Virus record (IMG/VR): IMGVR_UViG_3300044796_000662
Span: 248,001-312,000 of that record
From: a virus
Length of the DNA stretch: 64,000 bases
Reading direction: 5' to 3' (one strand)
Below are positions 26,856-34,229 of the stretch, piece by piece. How positions within the stretch are numbered: the first letter of the stretch is position 1; every line of letters begins with the position of its first letter. The translations under genes and the position numbers were made by a program. The notes beneath the pieces are model-generated. The model was not told the origin of the DNA. It saw nothing but the letters and a program-made list of their open reading frames with translations, and ran no database searches.

Positions 26856-27035
26856 AAAAGAACGAGAGAAACAGGAGCGAGAAGGGCATATACGGACCGA
26901 AAACGGGAAAGTGGCTAACCCCTGGGTCTGGACGGTGCCGTACGGGGTATCAGAGTCGCCGAAGGGGCGTTCCCGGTCATGTGTATGAGCGTTCCAACCT
27001 ATCTCTAGGTCAACTGATAGCGCTCTCTCGTTCAA
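26856..27035. other. Intergenic region without a recognised gene
   Basis: 180 bases between tRNA-Leu(CAG) and a hairpin. No supported open frame. On the minus strand TTGACC occurs at about 27009 with AT-richer sequence downstream, a possible promoter for the tRNA. Confidence 0.3.
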
Positions 27036-27064
27036 CGGTGACCCGGTTTCGAACCAGGTCACCG
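27036..27064. repeat. Inverted repeat after gene 27075
   Basis: CGGTGACCTGG pairs with CCGGGTCACCG (one wobble) around a loop of five to seven bases. No T-run follows. It lies ten bases after the stop of the minus-strand gene and could mark a 3' end or processing site. The loop sequence mimics a tRNA T-loop (TTCGAAA). Confidence 0.5.
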
Positions 27065-27074
27065 CTCGGCCCGG

Positions 27075-27584
27075 CTACTCGAAGAGCGCCGAGTCCAAGT
27101 CTTCGATCTCGACCTCGCGTGCGTTGCCCAGGGCGATAGCCGCCCTGAAGGCCCCTGCGCGCTTGGCCGAATGGGAGGCAAGCTTGGCCGCCTCGTTCAG
27201 CGTGATCGTCGCCACGGCGCGGACCTGGTTCGGGTCACGCACGTCGTCGTTGTTGTAGCCGTAGCGCTCCTGGTTCGGAGCCGCTGCCGACCGCCACATC
27301 TTCTCGGCCCGAGCATCCGCGCCGATGCGCTTGATAGCCTCGGCCAGAGTCATCTTCTCACCGTGCACCTCGACCTGGACGGCCAGGTTGTAGCGCATCT
27401 GCGCCGTCTGGAGCTTGGCGACGGCCTTCTCCGCCGTGAGGAACTGCTGGACGACCTCTTGCGGCTTGTCCTTCTTGTCCTCCGGGAACGTCTTGAGGGT
27501 CCCGTTGAAGGCACGGGCAGCGGTGTCCCGGCGAAGCTCGTGCTGCTTGATGGCCTCGCGGAGGCCGTACCCTGTGGTCTTCAT
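27075..27584 (-). CDS. Hypothetical helical protein
   Basis: About 169 residues from the ATG at 27584 (GGAGAG six bases upstream; an ATG at 27590 is the alternative). Nearly all helical and charged, with MTLAEAIKRIGADARAEKMWRS in the middle and DPNQVRAVATITLNEAAKLASHSAKRAGAFRAAIALGN near the end. The layout loosely recalls the small DIP1984-like helical proteins, but I cannot confirm this. A GGTGTAC box lies about 20 bases upstream. Confidence 0.55.
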   Translation of the reverse strand: MKTTGYGLREAIKQHELRRDTAARAFNGTLKTFPEDKKDKPQEVVQQFLTAEKAVAKLQTAQMRYNLAVQVEVHGEKMTLAEAIKRIGADARAEKMWRSAAAPNQERYGYNNDDVRDPNQVRAVATITLNEAAKLASHSAKRAGAFRAAIALGNAREVEIEDLDSALFE

Positions 27585-27637
27585 CTTCATCTCTCCGTGT
27601 GTATGCCTGTACACCGCTCGCGCGGGCCAAGGTCCCT

Positions 27638-27669
27638 TAAAAGCGAAGGGCCTCGTCGCCGAGGCCCTC
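27638..27669 (-). terminator. Rho-independent terminator
   Basis: AGGGCCTCG and CGAGGCCCT pair around GCGA, followed by TCGCTTTT on the minus strand. Ends the transcript of the gene at 27696-27974. Confidence 0.8.
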
Positions 27670-27695
27670 CACCACCAAAAACTCCTCCTTCAGGG

Positions 27696-27974
27696 TCAGG
27701 ATGCCTTGAGGTGCACTTCGCTCTCCATTGGAGGCGGCGGTTGGGGTTCACCCGCGTACCGCGTCCGCCAATCCGGACCGTGCATCATCTCCATCATCTC
27801 GTCTTCCAGAACCCGATCCTTCTCTCTCTTCTCCGCCGTGATCTTGTCGCGTCGGATTTCGGCCATCGTCTTGATGCGCTCTTCCATTGCCTCTGCGAGC
27901 GTCTTCTTGGGCTTCGCTTGCTTCATGGGCTCTCGGTCCTGTGGTTGCTTTGAGGATCGCTGAAACCGTGGCAT
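27696..27974 (-). CDS. Hypothetical small charged protein
   Basis: 92 residues from the ATG at 27974, six bases after GGAGGTG. The first 30 residues are basic and polar, followed by a strongly charged helix (TLAEAMEERIKTMAEIRRDK and on to EMMEMM) and a Pro-rich tail. No recognised domain. A terminator follows the stop at once. Confidence 0.6.
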   Translation of the reverse strand: MPRFQRSSKQPQDREPMKQAKPKKTLAEAMEERIKTMAEIRRDKITAEKREKDRVLEDEMMEMMHGPDWRTRYAGEPQPPPPMESEVHLKAS

Positions 27975-28033
27975 CCACACCTCCCTGAGGGTTCCGCCTA
28001 AGCGATCCGATAAAAGGACCGTGAGGGCACTGC

Positions 28034-28381
28034 TCAGGCGAAAGCGTGTGCCAGTGGCGCACCCCCAACAACGTGCATGTGCAGATGTTGGACCGTCTGT
28101 TTCGCATCGGAGCCCGTGTTGAACACGACACGGTAGCCGGTCTTGTCCAACCCGTGCGATGTCACGAACATGTGCGCGAGCTGGAAGAGCATCGGCAAGG
28201 TGTTGTCATCCCGGGCACCCGTCCCCAACTCCGTGAGACTGGCAACGTGCTTGCGAGGAATGACGAGAGCGTGCACGGGGGCGGCGAGTTCGATCGGCTT
28301 GATGATGACCCCGCCGTAGCCCTGGAGAAGGAACGTGGCCGGCGCGTCACCCGCGATGATCTTGCAGAAGATGCAGTCCAT
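28034..28381 (-). CDS. HIT-family hydrolase
   Basis: 115 residues, HINT-like. MDCIFCKIIAGDAPA is the usual N-terminus with CxxC, APVHALVIPRKHVASL is the middle strand-helix, and VQHLHMHVVGG is the H-x-H-x-H triad. Such enzymes hydrolyse nucleoside phosphoramidates, dinucleoside polyphosphates or adenylated intermediates. In a genome with a DNA ligase, an E1-like enzyme and RtcB, clearing aborted adenylyl adducts is one conceivable job. A GGTGTAG box lies nine bases before the ATG. Confidence 0.9.
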   Translation of the reverse strand: MDCIFCKIIAGDAPATFLLQGYGGVIIKPIELAAPVHALVIPRKHVASLTELGTGARDDNTLPMLFQLAHMFVTSHGLDKTGYRVVFNTGSDAKQTVQHLHMHVVGGAPLAHAFA

Positions 28382-28421
28382 GCTGGCACCTACACCGCCA
28401 CGATCTCGTAGCCTTTCACAC

Positions 28422-28506
28422 TGGTAGGCCGCTGAGGAGTCGAACCCCTGAGGAACACCCGCTCATAAGACGAGCGCCAGCGACCGGCTGGCTTATCCAA
28501 CGGCCC
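28422..28506 (-). tRNA. tRNA, anticodon uncertain (TAT or CTT)
   Basis: Acceptor GGGCCGT/GCGGCCT with A73 and an encoded CCA. Seven bases (TGGATAA) separate acceptor and D-stem (GCCA/TGGC), more than the normal two. With CTCGT/GCGGG as stem the loop CTTATGA gives TAT (Ile); with CGCTC/GAGCG it gives CTT (Lys). Degenerate but plausible. Confidence 0.6.
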
Positions 28507-28536
28507 GAAGGATGCTCTTGTACGACCGTATCGGGC

Positions 28537-29187
28537 ATGAGCTACGTCTACGATCGTCGCACCATGTCGGCCGAGCAGACCCCGACGATGGACTTTAGCC
28601 AGGTGACGCGCTTCTTCGGGAAGAACAAGAAGGCGTACGCGAAGTTCCTGTCCGACAAGTCGGGCTTCGAGTTCGAGGCGTCCGACCACATCGGCCGGTC
28701 CTTCAGCGGCGTCGAGTACCGCTTCTGGCAGAAGACCAACGGCGACGTGCAGCCAGCCTCGCGCGTGGTCATCGAGCTGTCCATCCAACCCTCTCGCGAA
28801 GAAGGTAAGGCGGACATCCGAGCCGGCGCGACCCGCAACAATCGGTCCCTCGCCTGGAACTATATGGCGTCTGTTCCGATTGACACCATCAAGCGTCCGC
28901 ACGAGATCTTCAACGACAAGTTCTTTGGCGACCTCGTGCCCAGCATGCGTGGGTCCTACGACCGCGAGCTGGGAGAGGTCCAGAAGGCCATGGTGGAGAT
29001 CATGGCCACGCACAGGGAACTCGACCCCATGCTCATCGAGGTCGAGAAGCTCGTGAAGGCCGATCCCGTCCGGAACTACGAGGCCATCGAAAAGGCCGCG
29101 CGAGAAGCGTCCTACAAGGCCGACAGCGTGGGCCGCTCTCTCAAGAGCCTCACCGACGCCATCGAAACGGTCGTCAACAAGAAGTAA
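28537..29187 (+). CDS. Hypothetical protein with YDRR N-terminal peptide
   Basis: 216 residues on the plus strand, starting MSYVYDRRTMSAEQ. The body is mixed: TRFFGKNKKAYAKFLSDKSG, a beta-rich centre (RVVIELSIQPSREEGKADIRAG) and a long helical C-terminus (EVQKAMVEIMATHRELDPMLIEVEKLVKADPVR) that could be a coiled coil. No enzyme motif. It is flanked by minus-strand tRNAs and so transcribed alone. The N-terminal peptide matches genes at 17669, 34213 (minus) and 35413. Confidence 0.7.
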   Translation: MSYVYDRRTMSAEQTPTMDFSQVTRFFGKNKKAYAKFLSDKSGFEFEASDHIGRSFSGVEYRFWQKTNGDVQPASRVVIELSIQPSREEGKADIRAGATRNNRSLAWNYMASVPIDTIKRPHEIFNDKFFGDLVPSMRGSYDRELGEVQKAMVEIMATHRELDPMLIEVEKLVKADPVRNYEAIEKAAREASYKADSVGRSLKSLTDAIETVVNKK

Positions 29188-29190
29188 CGG

Positions 29191-29264
29191 TGCTCACGGA
29201 GGGATTCGAACCCTCACTGCTCCGTTTCTAAAACGGATGACTCCTGCCGTTGGTCTACGTGAGC
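29191..29264 (-). tRNA. tRNA with TAG anticodon and short variable loop
   Basis: GCTCACG/CGTGAGC acceptor (identical to tRNA-Leu(CAA) at 24704), D-stem GAC/GTC, stem TCCGT/ACGGA with loop TTTAGAA, five-base variable loop, T-arm GAGGG/CCCTC, A73. The anticodon pairs with CUA (Leu), yet the long Leu variable arm is missing. Confidence 0.75.
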
Positions 29265-29265
29265 G

Positions 29266-29337
29266 TGGTACGGGAGGAGGGAGTCGAACCCACTCATCCG
29301 GCTTGTAGGGCCAGTGCCTCGCCTTGAGGTCCCCCGC
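29266..29337 (-). tRNA. tRNA-Val(TAC)
   Basis: GCGGGGG/CTCCCGT acceptor with wobbles, stem CTGGC/GCCGG, loop CCTACAA (C instead of U at position 33), A73 and encoded CCA. D-loop short. Confidence 0.7.
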
Positions 29338-29351
29338 GCATGAAGTGAAGT

Positions 29352-29425
29352 TGGCTGGGGAGGAAGGAATCGAACCCTCATAGGCAGAGCCAGAATCTGC
29401 TGTCCTACCGTTGGACGACTCCCCA
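29352..29425 (-). tRNA. tRNA-Gln(CTG)
   Basis: TGGGGAG/CTCCCCA acceptor, loop TTCTGGC on GCAGA/TCTGC, discriminator G, CCA encoded. Confidence 0.93.
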
Positions 29426-29442
29426 GTGACGTAAGCGTAAGC

Positions 29443-30072
29443 TCAGCGAAAGAACTTGGTCGGAGCAGGGCGGTCATGTTCTTCGACCTGCCCGAGAGGC
29501 TCGTTCCACATCTGCGTGCCCTTCACAAGGTAACAGTTGCCGTGATCCCTGGCCACTTGCTCGGCCTTCGACTTGGACGAGAAGACTTCAACGTCCGCCG
29601 CGTACCCGTGGTCCACGCCCAGGGTGACGACAGACCAGGCTTCACTCGACTCTTCCCCCGAGTCCTTGAGCTGGCGCTTGAGATCCGCCAAGACAGCATC
29701 CGCAGCGTCGAGCATCGCGCCAGGCATCTTGTCGAGCGGGAGCTTCTCGTGGTCCTTGACCGGCCAGACCAGGTTAGAAGTGCCGACCGACCCCGACTCC
29801 TTGTACAGGTCCCAGTAGAACTTGATCCCAGGGTGGTACGCGGGGTTGATCTTGTCGTGAACGAACCGGAGAAAGAAGGTGGTGTGGATACCCCGGTGAT
29901 CCTCGTCGATCGACTCTTGAGGGTTGTATTTGACGACCGAACCGAAGCCCATGGCCCGGACTCCGTCACCTACCCGCTTGATAGCCTTGATGATGGAGGT
30001 GCGAAACTCCTCGATCAAGGCATCGTTCTTGGCCTGCAAAAACCGATGTGCGACCCGCTCCGCCAAGCTCAT
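29443..30072 (-). CDS. Hypothetical protein with RVAxRF N-terminal peptide
   Basis: 209 residues. Starts MSLAERVAHRFLQAKND, an amphipathic basic helix shared in pattern with proteins at 38532, 39038 and 48695. The rest is soluble alpha/beta (IHTTFFLRFVHDKINPAYHPGIKFYWDLYKES, AWSVVTLGVDHGYAADVEVFS) with no recognised domain. Neighbours are tRNA genes on both sides. The peptide may be a packaging or propeptide signal; that is inference. Confidence 0.65.
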   Translation of the reverse strand: MSLAERVAHRFLQAKNDALIEEFRTSIIKAIKRVGDGVRAMGFGSVVKYNPQESIDEDHRGIHTTFFLRFVHDKINPAYHPGIKFYWDLYKESGSVGTSNLVWPVKDHEKLPLDKMPGAMLDAADAVLADLKRQLKDSGEESSEAWSVVTLGVDHGYAADVEVFSSKSKAEQVARDHGNCYLVKGTQMWNEPLGQVEEHDRPAPTKFFR

Positions 30073-30100
30073 GGCGTTGCAGAACTACAAGTAGATCCGG

Positions 30101-30169
30101 TCGCGGCGAAGGGACTCGAACCCTAGCGCAAGGGCGTATGAAACCCCGCTCCCACCATGGGACACCGCG
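30101..30169 (-). tRNA. tRNA with CAT anticodon (Met or Ile2), short
   Basis: CGCGGTG/CGCCGCG acceptor, reduced D-arm (CCC/GGG, loop ATGGT), stem GGGGT/GCCCT, loop TTCATAC, A73. Only 69 nt. C1-G72 is paired, so it is not the initiator. Confidence 0.65.
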
Positions 30170-30175
30170 AGATAG

Positions 30176-30670
30176 TCAGCGCGGGGGAGGCCGAAACGTC
30201 CCGAGGACGCGGTCCCACCCGAACCAGTAAATGCCGAGATTCCGGCGCATGTTGATGTGGTGATAGAAGTGAAGCGCGATGAGCGAACAGAACCAGCGGG
30301 ACTTCAAGAGCCGAGTCGTCCGCAAGTGCATCAACGTGTGAAGCCAGTCGTGCGCCACGCCGAGCACAAGGGCCTCAAAGCAGGCCCAGAGAAGCAAGGG
30401 CACCGAGATGCCCAGGACGTGGAGCACGCCAACGAAGCCTACGAAGGCAAGCACTATGGCCGGCGTGAAGAAGAGCAGCCCGTTGTCCGTGCCCGGTGAT
30501 CGATACCTGTCCGAGACCAGGTCGGACGGCGGGTACTGCTTCAAGTGGTGGTTCATGTGGGCGATGTGGATGAACCCACTCCACCGTTGGTGAAGGGTCC
30601 AGTGCACCACCCATCCGGCGAACGTTCCGTACAGAAACGTCGCGATGGTCACGAGAACGAAGGCGACCAT
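30176..30670 (-). CDS. Fatty acid hydroxylase/sterol desaturase-like membrane protein
   Basis: 164 residues with four hydrophobic spans. The di-iron His clusters of the fatty acid hydroxylase superfamily are present: HIAHMNHH near residue 35, HDWLHTLMH near residue 107 and HFYHHINMR near residue 133. Length suits the small bacterial members. It would oxidise a lipid acyl chain in the membrane using oxygen and electrons from the host. A lipid-modifying enzyme in a phage suggests membrane remodelling during infection. The gene stands between tRNA genes and has no obvious partner. Confidence 0.78.
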   Translation of the reverse strand: MVAFVLVTIATFLYGTFAGWVVHWTLHQRWSGFIHIAHMNHHLKQYPPSDLVSDRYRSPGTDNGLLFFTPAIVLAFVGFVGVLHVLGISVPLLLWACFEALVLGVAHDWLHTLMHLRTTRLLKSRWFCSLIALHFYHHINMRRNLGIYWFGWDRVLGTFRPPPR

Positions 30671-30715
30671 ACCAAGACCCGTCCAGAAGTAGATTCTGGG
30701 GGTCTCAGGGCACCG

Positions 30716-30744
30716 AACTAGAAAGGCCAGCTCGACGCCGGCCC
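30716..30744 (-). terminator. Terminator-like hairpin after initiator tRNA
   Basis: AAGGGCCGGC pairs with GCTGGCCTTT around GTCGA on the minus strand, then TTCTAGTT. Lies just past tRNA-fMet. Confidence 0.6.
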
Positions 30745-30750
30745 TTCACT

Positions 30751-30827
30751 TGGTAACGGAGGCAGGATTTGAACCTGCGGCCTTCAGGTTATGAGCCTGA
30801 CGAGCTACCAGACTGCTCTACTCCGCG
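30751..30827 (-). tRNA. Initiator tRNA-fMet(CAT)
   Basis: CGCGGAG/CTCCGTT acceptor with the C1-U72 mismatch that marks bacterial initiators. D-arm GAGCAGTCTGGTAGCTCG, loop CTCATAA, T-loop TTCAAAT, A73, CCA encoded. The anticodon stem has TCAGG/CCTGA instead of three full G-C pairs. Confidence 0.92.
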
Positions 30828-30872
30828 ACCCCTCTTATGACCCGATTCGGCGAAGTCGTCAAGGAAAAGTAG

Positions 30873-30943
30873 TACCCCTGTCCGGAGTCGAACCGGACCA
30901 AGCGGCTTCGAAGGCCGCAGCGTGAATCCATCACGTCAGGGGC
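30873..30943 (-). tRNA. tRNA-Arg(TCG)
   Basis: GCCCCTG/CAGGGGT acceptor, stem GCGGC/GCCGC, loop CTTCGAA, A73. CTA follows instead of CCA. Confidence 0.88.
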
Positions 30944-31004
30944 GAGCGCGGCGTTCAGGCACGGTCGCCGCAACCGTTCCAACCTCGGGCGTCCCCGAGT
31001 GACC

Positions 31005-31079
31005 TGGTCCCCCTGCCGTGAGTCGAACACGGTGCAATCAGGTTCGCAACCTGAAGCCTGGATCCGCCAGGACAGGGGG
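31005..31079 (-). tRNA. tRNA-Arg(GCG)
   Basis: CCCCCTG/CAGGGGG acceptor, D-stem CTGG/CCAG, stem TCAGG/CCTGA, loop TTGCGAA, A73, CCA encoded. GCG-type Arg tRNAs are rare in bacteria, which normally read CGC with ACG. Confidence 0.85.
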
Positions 31080-31110
31080 AGGCGGCCCCAAGATGGGGCC
31101 TGTGTACGTC

Positions 31111-31299
31111 TTAGAGAGCATCCCAGAGGATGTTCCTCGGGTGCTTGTCCTGGCAGTCGTCGTAGCGCTCATGGGCGAGAAGATGTCGCTCACGGGCGCG
31201 TTCGCGCTGCCAGTAGTTCCGCTTCCAGGGACCGAGGTCCGTGTACCAGCGCCCGCGGGCGCAGCGGTACTTGATCTTGCGTCGATGATTGACGTGCAT
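31111..31299 (-). CDS. Hypothetical small basic protein
   Basis: 62 residues, start ATG 31299 with AAGGAG eight bases upstream. Very basic and aromatic (MHVNHRRKIKYRCARGRWY, WQRERARERHLLAHERYDDC). It could bind nucleic acid; two Cys are far apart. No family recognised. Confidence 0.6.
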   Translation of the reverse strand: MHVNHRRKIKYRCARGRWYTDLGPWKRNYWQRERARERHLLAHERYDDCQDKHPRNILWDAL

Positions 31300-31362
31300 G
31301 GCCGCTCCTTGGGTCGATGACCCTAGAGCGGCGCCCCCTTGCCGACCTGCATGCAGCCTCCT

Positions 31363-31692
31363 TTACGAGTCGCTGTGGTACCTCTGGACGGCAGCGGAGC
31401 AGATGCCCCCTTCGTCCTCCCACTCGATGATCGCGACCACCTGGGCGTGGTTGCCCATGGGGTCTCTGCGGGTGTATGCCTCGACCGCAGCGTTGCCATC
31501 CCTGAGGGCGGCTTCGGCGCTGACGTTGGCCTCAGTGACCTCGATGTGGCCCCCGTAGATAGGCAACCGCACGCCTCGACGTTCGAGGTCCCGTGCCTGC
31601 ACCCTGTCGTAAGGATGCGGCATCTCCATGGGGATCTTCACGGTCGGCACGTGCGCAGCGACCTTCCAGCGAGCATCCTTGGACGGGATCAT
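31363..31692 (-). CDS. Hypothetical protein
   Basis: 109 residues from the ATG at 31692 (MIPSKDARWKVAAHVPTVK). An upstream in-frame stretch runs through a tRNA gene and is not coding. Contains a likely beta-strand-rich middle (RGVRLPIYGGHIEVTEANVSAEAALRDG) and a C-terminal HAQVVAIIEWEDEGG. No recognised motif. Confidence 0.5.
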   Translation of the reverse strand: MIPSKDARWKVAAHVPTVKIPMEMPHPYDRVQARDLERRGVRLPIYGGHIEVTEANVSAEAALRDGNAAVEAYTRRDPMGNHAQVVAIIEWEDEGGICSAAVQRYHSDS

Positions 31693-31720
31693 CACCCTGA
31701 CGGGTCGATGAAAGAAGTAG

Positions 31721-31794
31721 TACCCCCGGCAGGACTCGAACCTACGCGGGCCCAGCTTCGTAGGCTGGCGCTCTTCCAACTGAGCTACGGGGGC
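31721..31794 (-). tRNA. tRNA-Arg(ACG)
   Basis: GCCCCCG/CGGGGGT acceptor, loop CTACGAA on CCAGC/GCTGG, A73. Reading CGC by inosine would need the host TadA. Confidence 0.92.
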
Positions 31795-31806
31795 GTTTCG
31801 TTGCAG

Positions 31807-31879
31807 TACCCCCGGCAGGACTCGAACCTGCGCAAACCTGCCTTCGGAGGGCAGTGCTCTTCCTCTGAGCTACGGGGGC
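31807..31879 (-). tRNA. tRNA-Arg(CCG)
   Basis: Same acceptor as the neighbouring Arg(ACG) gene. Loop CTCCGAA on CTGCC/GGCAG, A73. Likely tandem-duplication partner. Confidence 0.92.
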
Positions 31880-31974
31880 GTAACGCTGACAAGTAGGGGC
31901 CGTGACGAACGTAAGCTACGGGACAGCGTTACCTTTACCGTCCGCATCCTTCCCGTGCCGTTCGTTTAGGCCAG

Positions 31975-32046
31975 TACCCTGGGCAGGAGTCGAACCCGTT
32001 CGTAGAGCTTAGAAGGCTCCCGCCTGCATCCAGCAGGTCCCAGGGC
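31975..32046 (-). tRNA. tRNA-Arg(TCT)
   Basis: GCCCTGG/CCAGGGT acceptor, stem GGAGC/GCTCT, loop CTTCTAA, A73. Confidence 0.88.
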
Positions 32047-32050
32047 ATAG

Positions 32051-32131
32051 AGGTGAGAACTGGAATCGAACCAGCGTTGGCTTGCGCCACCAGGGTTGCA
32101 ATCTGGCCCCTTACCACTCGGGCATCTCACC
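32051..32131 (-). tRNA. tRNA-Cys(GCA) with long variable arm
   Basis: GGTGAGA/TCTCACC acceptor, loop TTGCAAC on CCAGA/CCTGG, discriminator U as in Cys tRNAs. A TGGCGCAAGCCA hairpin forms a Ser/Tyr-like extra arm, which is atypical for Cys. Confidence 0.85.
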
Positions 32132-32136
32132 GTAGT

Positions 32137-32394
32137 TCAGTTCATTCTAGCAGGGTCCCAGCCCTGCCGCTTGCGATACTCCCAGAGGCGTGACATCTCC
32201 TTCTGGTAGTCCTCCTCCGCGAAGGGCACGCAGGTCGTCATCGGCAGACCCGGATGCACCTGATCCCGAAGCTTGCGACGCGCGAGGCGTTCGGCCTCCT
32301 GCACGTCCTCTGCGTCAACCCACGTGCTGGGGGAGATGTGCCACACATCTCCTTCCGGCGCCCATGCTTCGAACGATACCCACCAGTGGGTCAC
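32137..32394 (-). CDS. Hypothetical protein
   Basis: 85 residues (MTHWWVSFEAWAPEGDVWHIS). N-terminal beta-hairpin-like sequence then helices (DAEDVQEAERLARRKLRDQ, EEDYQKEMSRLWEYRKRQGW). No known family; resembles small phage proteins that wrap an incoming signal with an amphipathic helix. A GC-rich inverted repeat lies upstream at 32402-32425. Confidence 0.55.
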   Translation of the reverse strand: MTHWWVSFEAWAPEGDVWHISPSTWVDAEDVQEAERLARRKLRDQVHPGLPMTTCVPFAEEDYQKEMSRLWEYRKRQGWDPARMN

Positions 32395-32401
32395 TTACTG
32401 C

Positions 32402-32425
32402 ACCCCCGACACCCAAGGTCGGGGG
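32402..32425. repeat. GC-rich inverted repeat
   Basis: CCCCCGAC and GTCGGGGG pair around CTTGGGT, directly past the stop of the ATP-grasp gene. No T-run. Possible intrinsic 3' end signal. Confidence 0.45.
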
Positions 32426-32434
32426 ATAGAAGGG

Positions 32435-33166
32435 TTACGAGGCCAACTCGTGCCAGCGTGCTGCCAGCATCCTTGCGTGACTCACGACCGGCAGGCCGTA
32501 TCCTCCGAAGGACATCCCGTCGTTGGCCTCGACCAAGAGGGTCCGGCCGTCCGCCGTGACCCCCCAATCGAGGCAGCACGCAGCCGGCGCGACCTTCTTG
32601 TACTGCTTCCAGGCGGCCTCAACGACCTTGCGGTCCGGGGCCACCCCCCAGTCGCCCTTGTACTTGCGGCAGTCGATGATGGTCTCGTAAAGCTGAAAGG
32701 CTCTGTACTCGACCACGAACTCGACCGGATCCGAGACCCACACGGGCATCTCGTCGGTCTGCGTGACGACCCGCATGCGTGACTCGCGGTCGGCTCTCCA
32801 GACGAACCCCGTGAACGCCTTGTGCTCCTGCGGCTTGACGAAGATGGGCTCGACCATGTTGCGGACCTCGCCGAGCGTCGCCTGACGGACGTTGCGGCCG
32901 AGGAACTCGCGCAGCTCCTCCGGGTAGTCGAGAGGCGGCGGGATGGGCTTGCCGAGCTTCCTGAGACCGTTCCAAACGTCCCCGAGCCATCCGGCCACAC
33001 CGACCTCAGGTCCAAGGTCTTCCACCTTGTCGATGTCGTCAGGCCAGTAGAAGGGCACCGTCTCGACGTTGAGCTTGTCCATCCCGAGCCAGGCCGAGTA
33101 CAGCACCTCTGTCTCCGGATGCTGCTCACGGTAGCGGATGTAGAACTTCCGCGCCTTGATGTCCAT
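32435..33166 (-). CDS. ATP-grasp (R2K-type) protein
   Basis: 243 residues. The layout fits the short phage ATP-grasp families: a divergent N-terminal domain (EVLYSAWLGMDKLNVETVPFYW), then the grasp core with PIFVKPQEHKAFTGFVW (ATP-binding Lys), a beta segment PVEFVVEYRAFQLYETI, and CCLDWGVTADGRTLLVEANDGMSFGGYG, where Asp and the E-x-N pair bind Mg-ATP. Such enzymes join a carboxylate to an amine on a peptide or small molecule. The substrate is not shown. A GGTGTAG box lies eight bases before the ATG. Confidence 0.75.
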   Translation of the reverse strand: MDIKARKFYIRYREQHPETEVLYSAWLGMDKLNVETVPFYWPDDIDKVEDLGPEVGVAGWLGDVWNGLRKLGKPIPPPLDYPEELREFLGRNVRQATLGEVRNMVEPIFVKPQEHKAFTGFVWRADRESRMRVVTQTDEMPVWVSDPVEFVVEYRAFQLYETIIDCRKYKGDWGVAPDRKVVEAAWKQYKKVAPAACCLDWGVTADGRTLLVEANDGMSFGGYGLPVVSHARMLAARWHELAS

Positions 33167-33184
33167 GAACCGAGGCTACACCAC

Positions 33185-33814
33185 CTAGAGCGAGTTGGAC
33201 AGAAGCCCGACCAGTTCCGGCAAGTCCCTCAGATCCTTGTCCTCGATCTGGAAGCCGGGATGCTTGTCACCCGTGTTCGGAATCTCCCCACGAACGCCCG
33301 TCTCCCATTCGGGGGACCCGCGACGAACCCACCCGAGAACGTAGAGGTGAGGAGGCTCCGGCCGCATGTCCCGATCGAGGCTCGGGATGAGGACACGGGG
33401 CTTGTCCGGATCGATGCGCCCCACGCGCATGATGCACTGGATGTACAGTTCGGGGTGCTTCTTCTTCAGCTCCTCGCCCTTGATGATGAGGTGCAGCCCC
33501 GAGCGCATGTGCGTGTTGCTCGTCTTGACGTTGATCGTCAAAGCCCGCTCTGTGGCCTTCTCCCAGACCTGCATGTCCACGCCATCGTCCCCGCGGCCGC
33601 TGACGAGAAGAGAAGCGACTTGCTTCCCCTTGTCGCGGAAGAAGTCGAAGAGGACATCGGTCGCCACGAAGTCCAGAAAGTCCCCTTGCCCCTTACCGAC
33701 GCCCTCGGCATCCGGGATGCCCGAGCGACGCCCATGCAGTGGACGGAGCTTCTCGTACTTGTTGAGGGCGTAGTCGATGATGTACGCCGGTACATCGAGG
33801 CGAACAGGCTCCAT
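33185..33814 (-). CDS. Putative PD-(D/E)XK nuclease-like protein
   Basis: 209 residues from the ATG at 33814. A region near residues 45-95 (GQGDFLDFVATDVLFDFFRDKG, then GRGDDGVDMQVWE and LTINVKTSNTH) matches the PD-(D/E)XK pattern: helix, strand with Asp, strand with V-K. The later half (LYIQCIMRVGRIDPDKPRVLIPSL, YVLGWVRRG) may be a target domain. It reads like the phage and restriction-endonuclease-like family that binds a modified or foreign DNA, but the assignment is from pattern only. A GGTGTAT box precedes the start. Confidence 0.55.
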   Translation of the reverse strand: MEPVRLDVPAYIIDYALNKYEKLRPLHGRRSGIPDAEGVGKGQGDFLDFVATDVLFDFFRDKGKQVASLLVSGRGDDGVDMQVWEKATERALTINVKTSNTHMRSGLHLIIKGEELKKKHPELYIQCIMRVGRIDPDKPRVLIPSLDRDMRPEPPHLYVLGWVRRGSPEWETGVRGEIPNTGDKHPGFQIEDKDLRDLPELVGLLSNSL

Positions 33815-33835
33815 ACCCCCAAGATACACCGTCAG

Positions 33836-33907
33836 AGCGGGCGGCGGGAATCGAACCCGCGACATCCAGCTTGGGAAGCTAGCGGTCTACCACTGACCTA
33901 CGCCCGC
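33836..33907 (-). tRNA. tRNA-Gly(CCC)
   Basis: GCGGGCG/CGCCCGC acceptor, loop TTCCCAA on CTAGC/GCTGG, discriminator U. Confidence 0.92.
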
Positions 33908-33913
33908 GTGCTG

Positions 33914-34213
33914 TTACTTCCGCGCCTCGACCTTGAGCTTGGTCACGCACGAAAACGTCTTGCCGTCCCAACCCGTGGCGTGAAGCTCAATCTCACCTGG
34001 GCGGTGCTGCTTCGCCTTCCCGTCCTTGTGGTGCTTCTCCAGGTACTTCACCACGGCCTGCTCAGGAACCTCCCCCTTGCGAAGGTCGAGCGACTCCGGG
34101 TCCAACTCGTCGCAGTCCCCACCGAAGTACACGACCGCGTTGCCCTCAAGGGGCTTGGACGGGTCAAGAAGTGCTCGCGGTGCGGCAGTGCGACGGTCGT
34201 ACGAGTAGCGCAT
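33914..34213 (-). CDS. Hypothetical protein with YDRR N-terminal peptide
   Basis: 99 residues starting MRYSYDRRTAAPRALLDP, the minus-strand member of the YDRR group. After a Pro-rich link comes NAVVYFGGDCDELDPESLDLRKGEVPEQAVVKYLEKHHK and a beta C-terminus (IELHATGWDGKTFSCVTKLKVEARK). No family recognised. GGTGTAG ends six bases before the ATG, and a terminator for the previous gene lies just upstream, so the transcript must start within a very short space. Confidence 0.65.
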   Translation of the reverse strand: MRYSYDRRTAAPRALLDPSKPLEGNAVVYFGGDCDELDPESLDLRKGEVPEQAVVKYLEKHHKDGKAKQHRPGEIELHATGWDGKTFSCVTKLKVEARK

Positions 34214-34229
34214 GACCTACACCCCCGAC

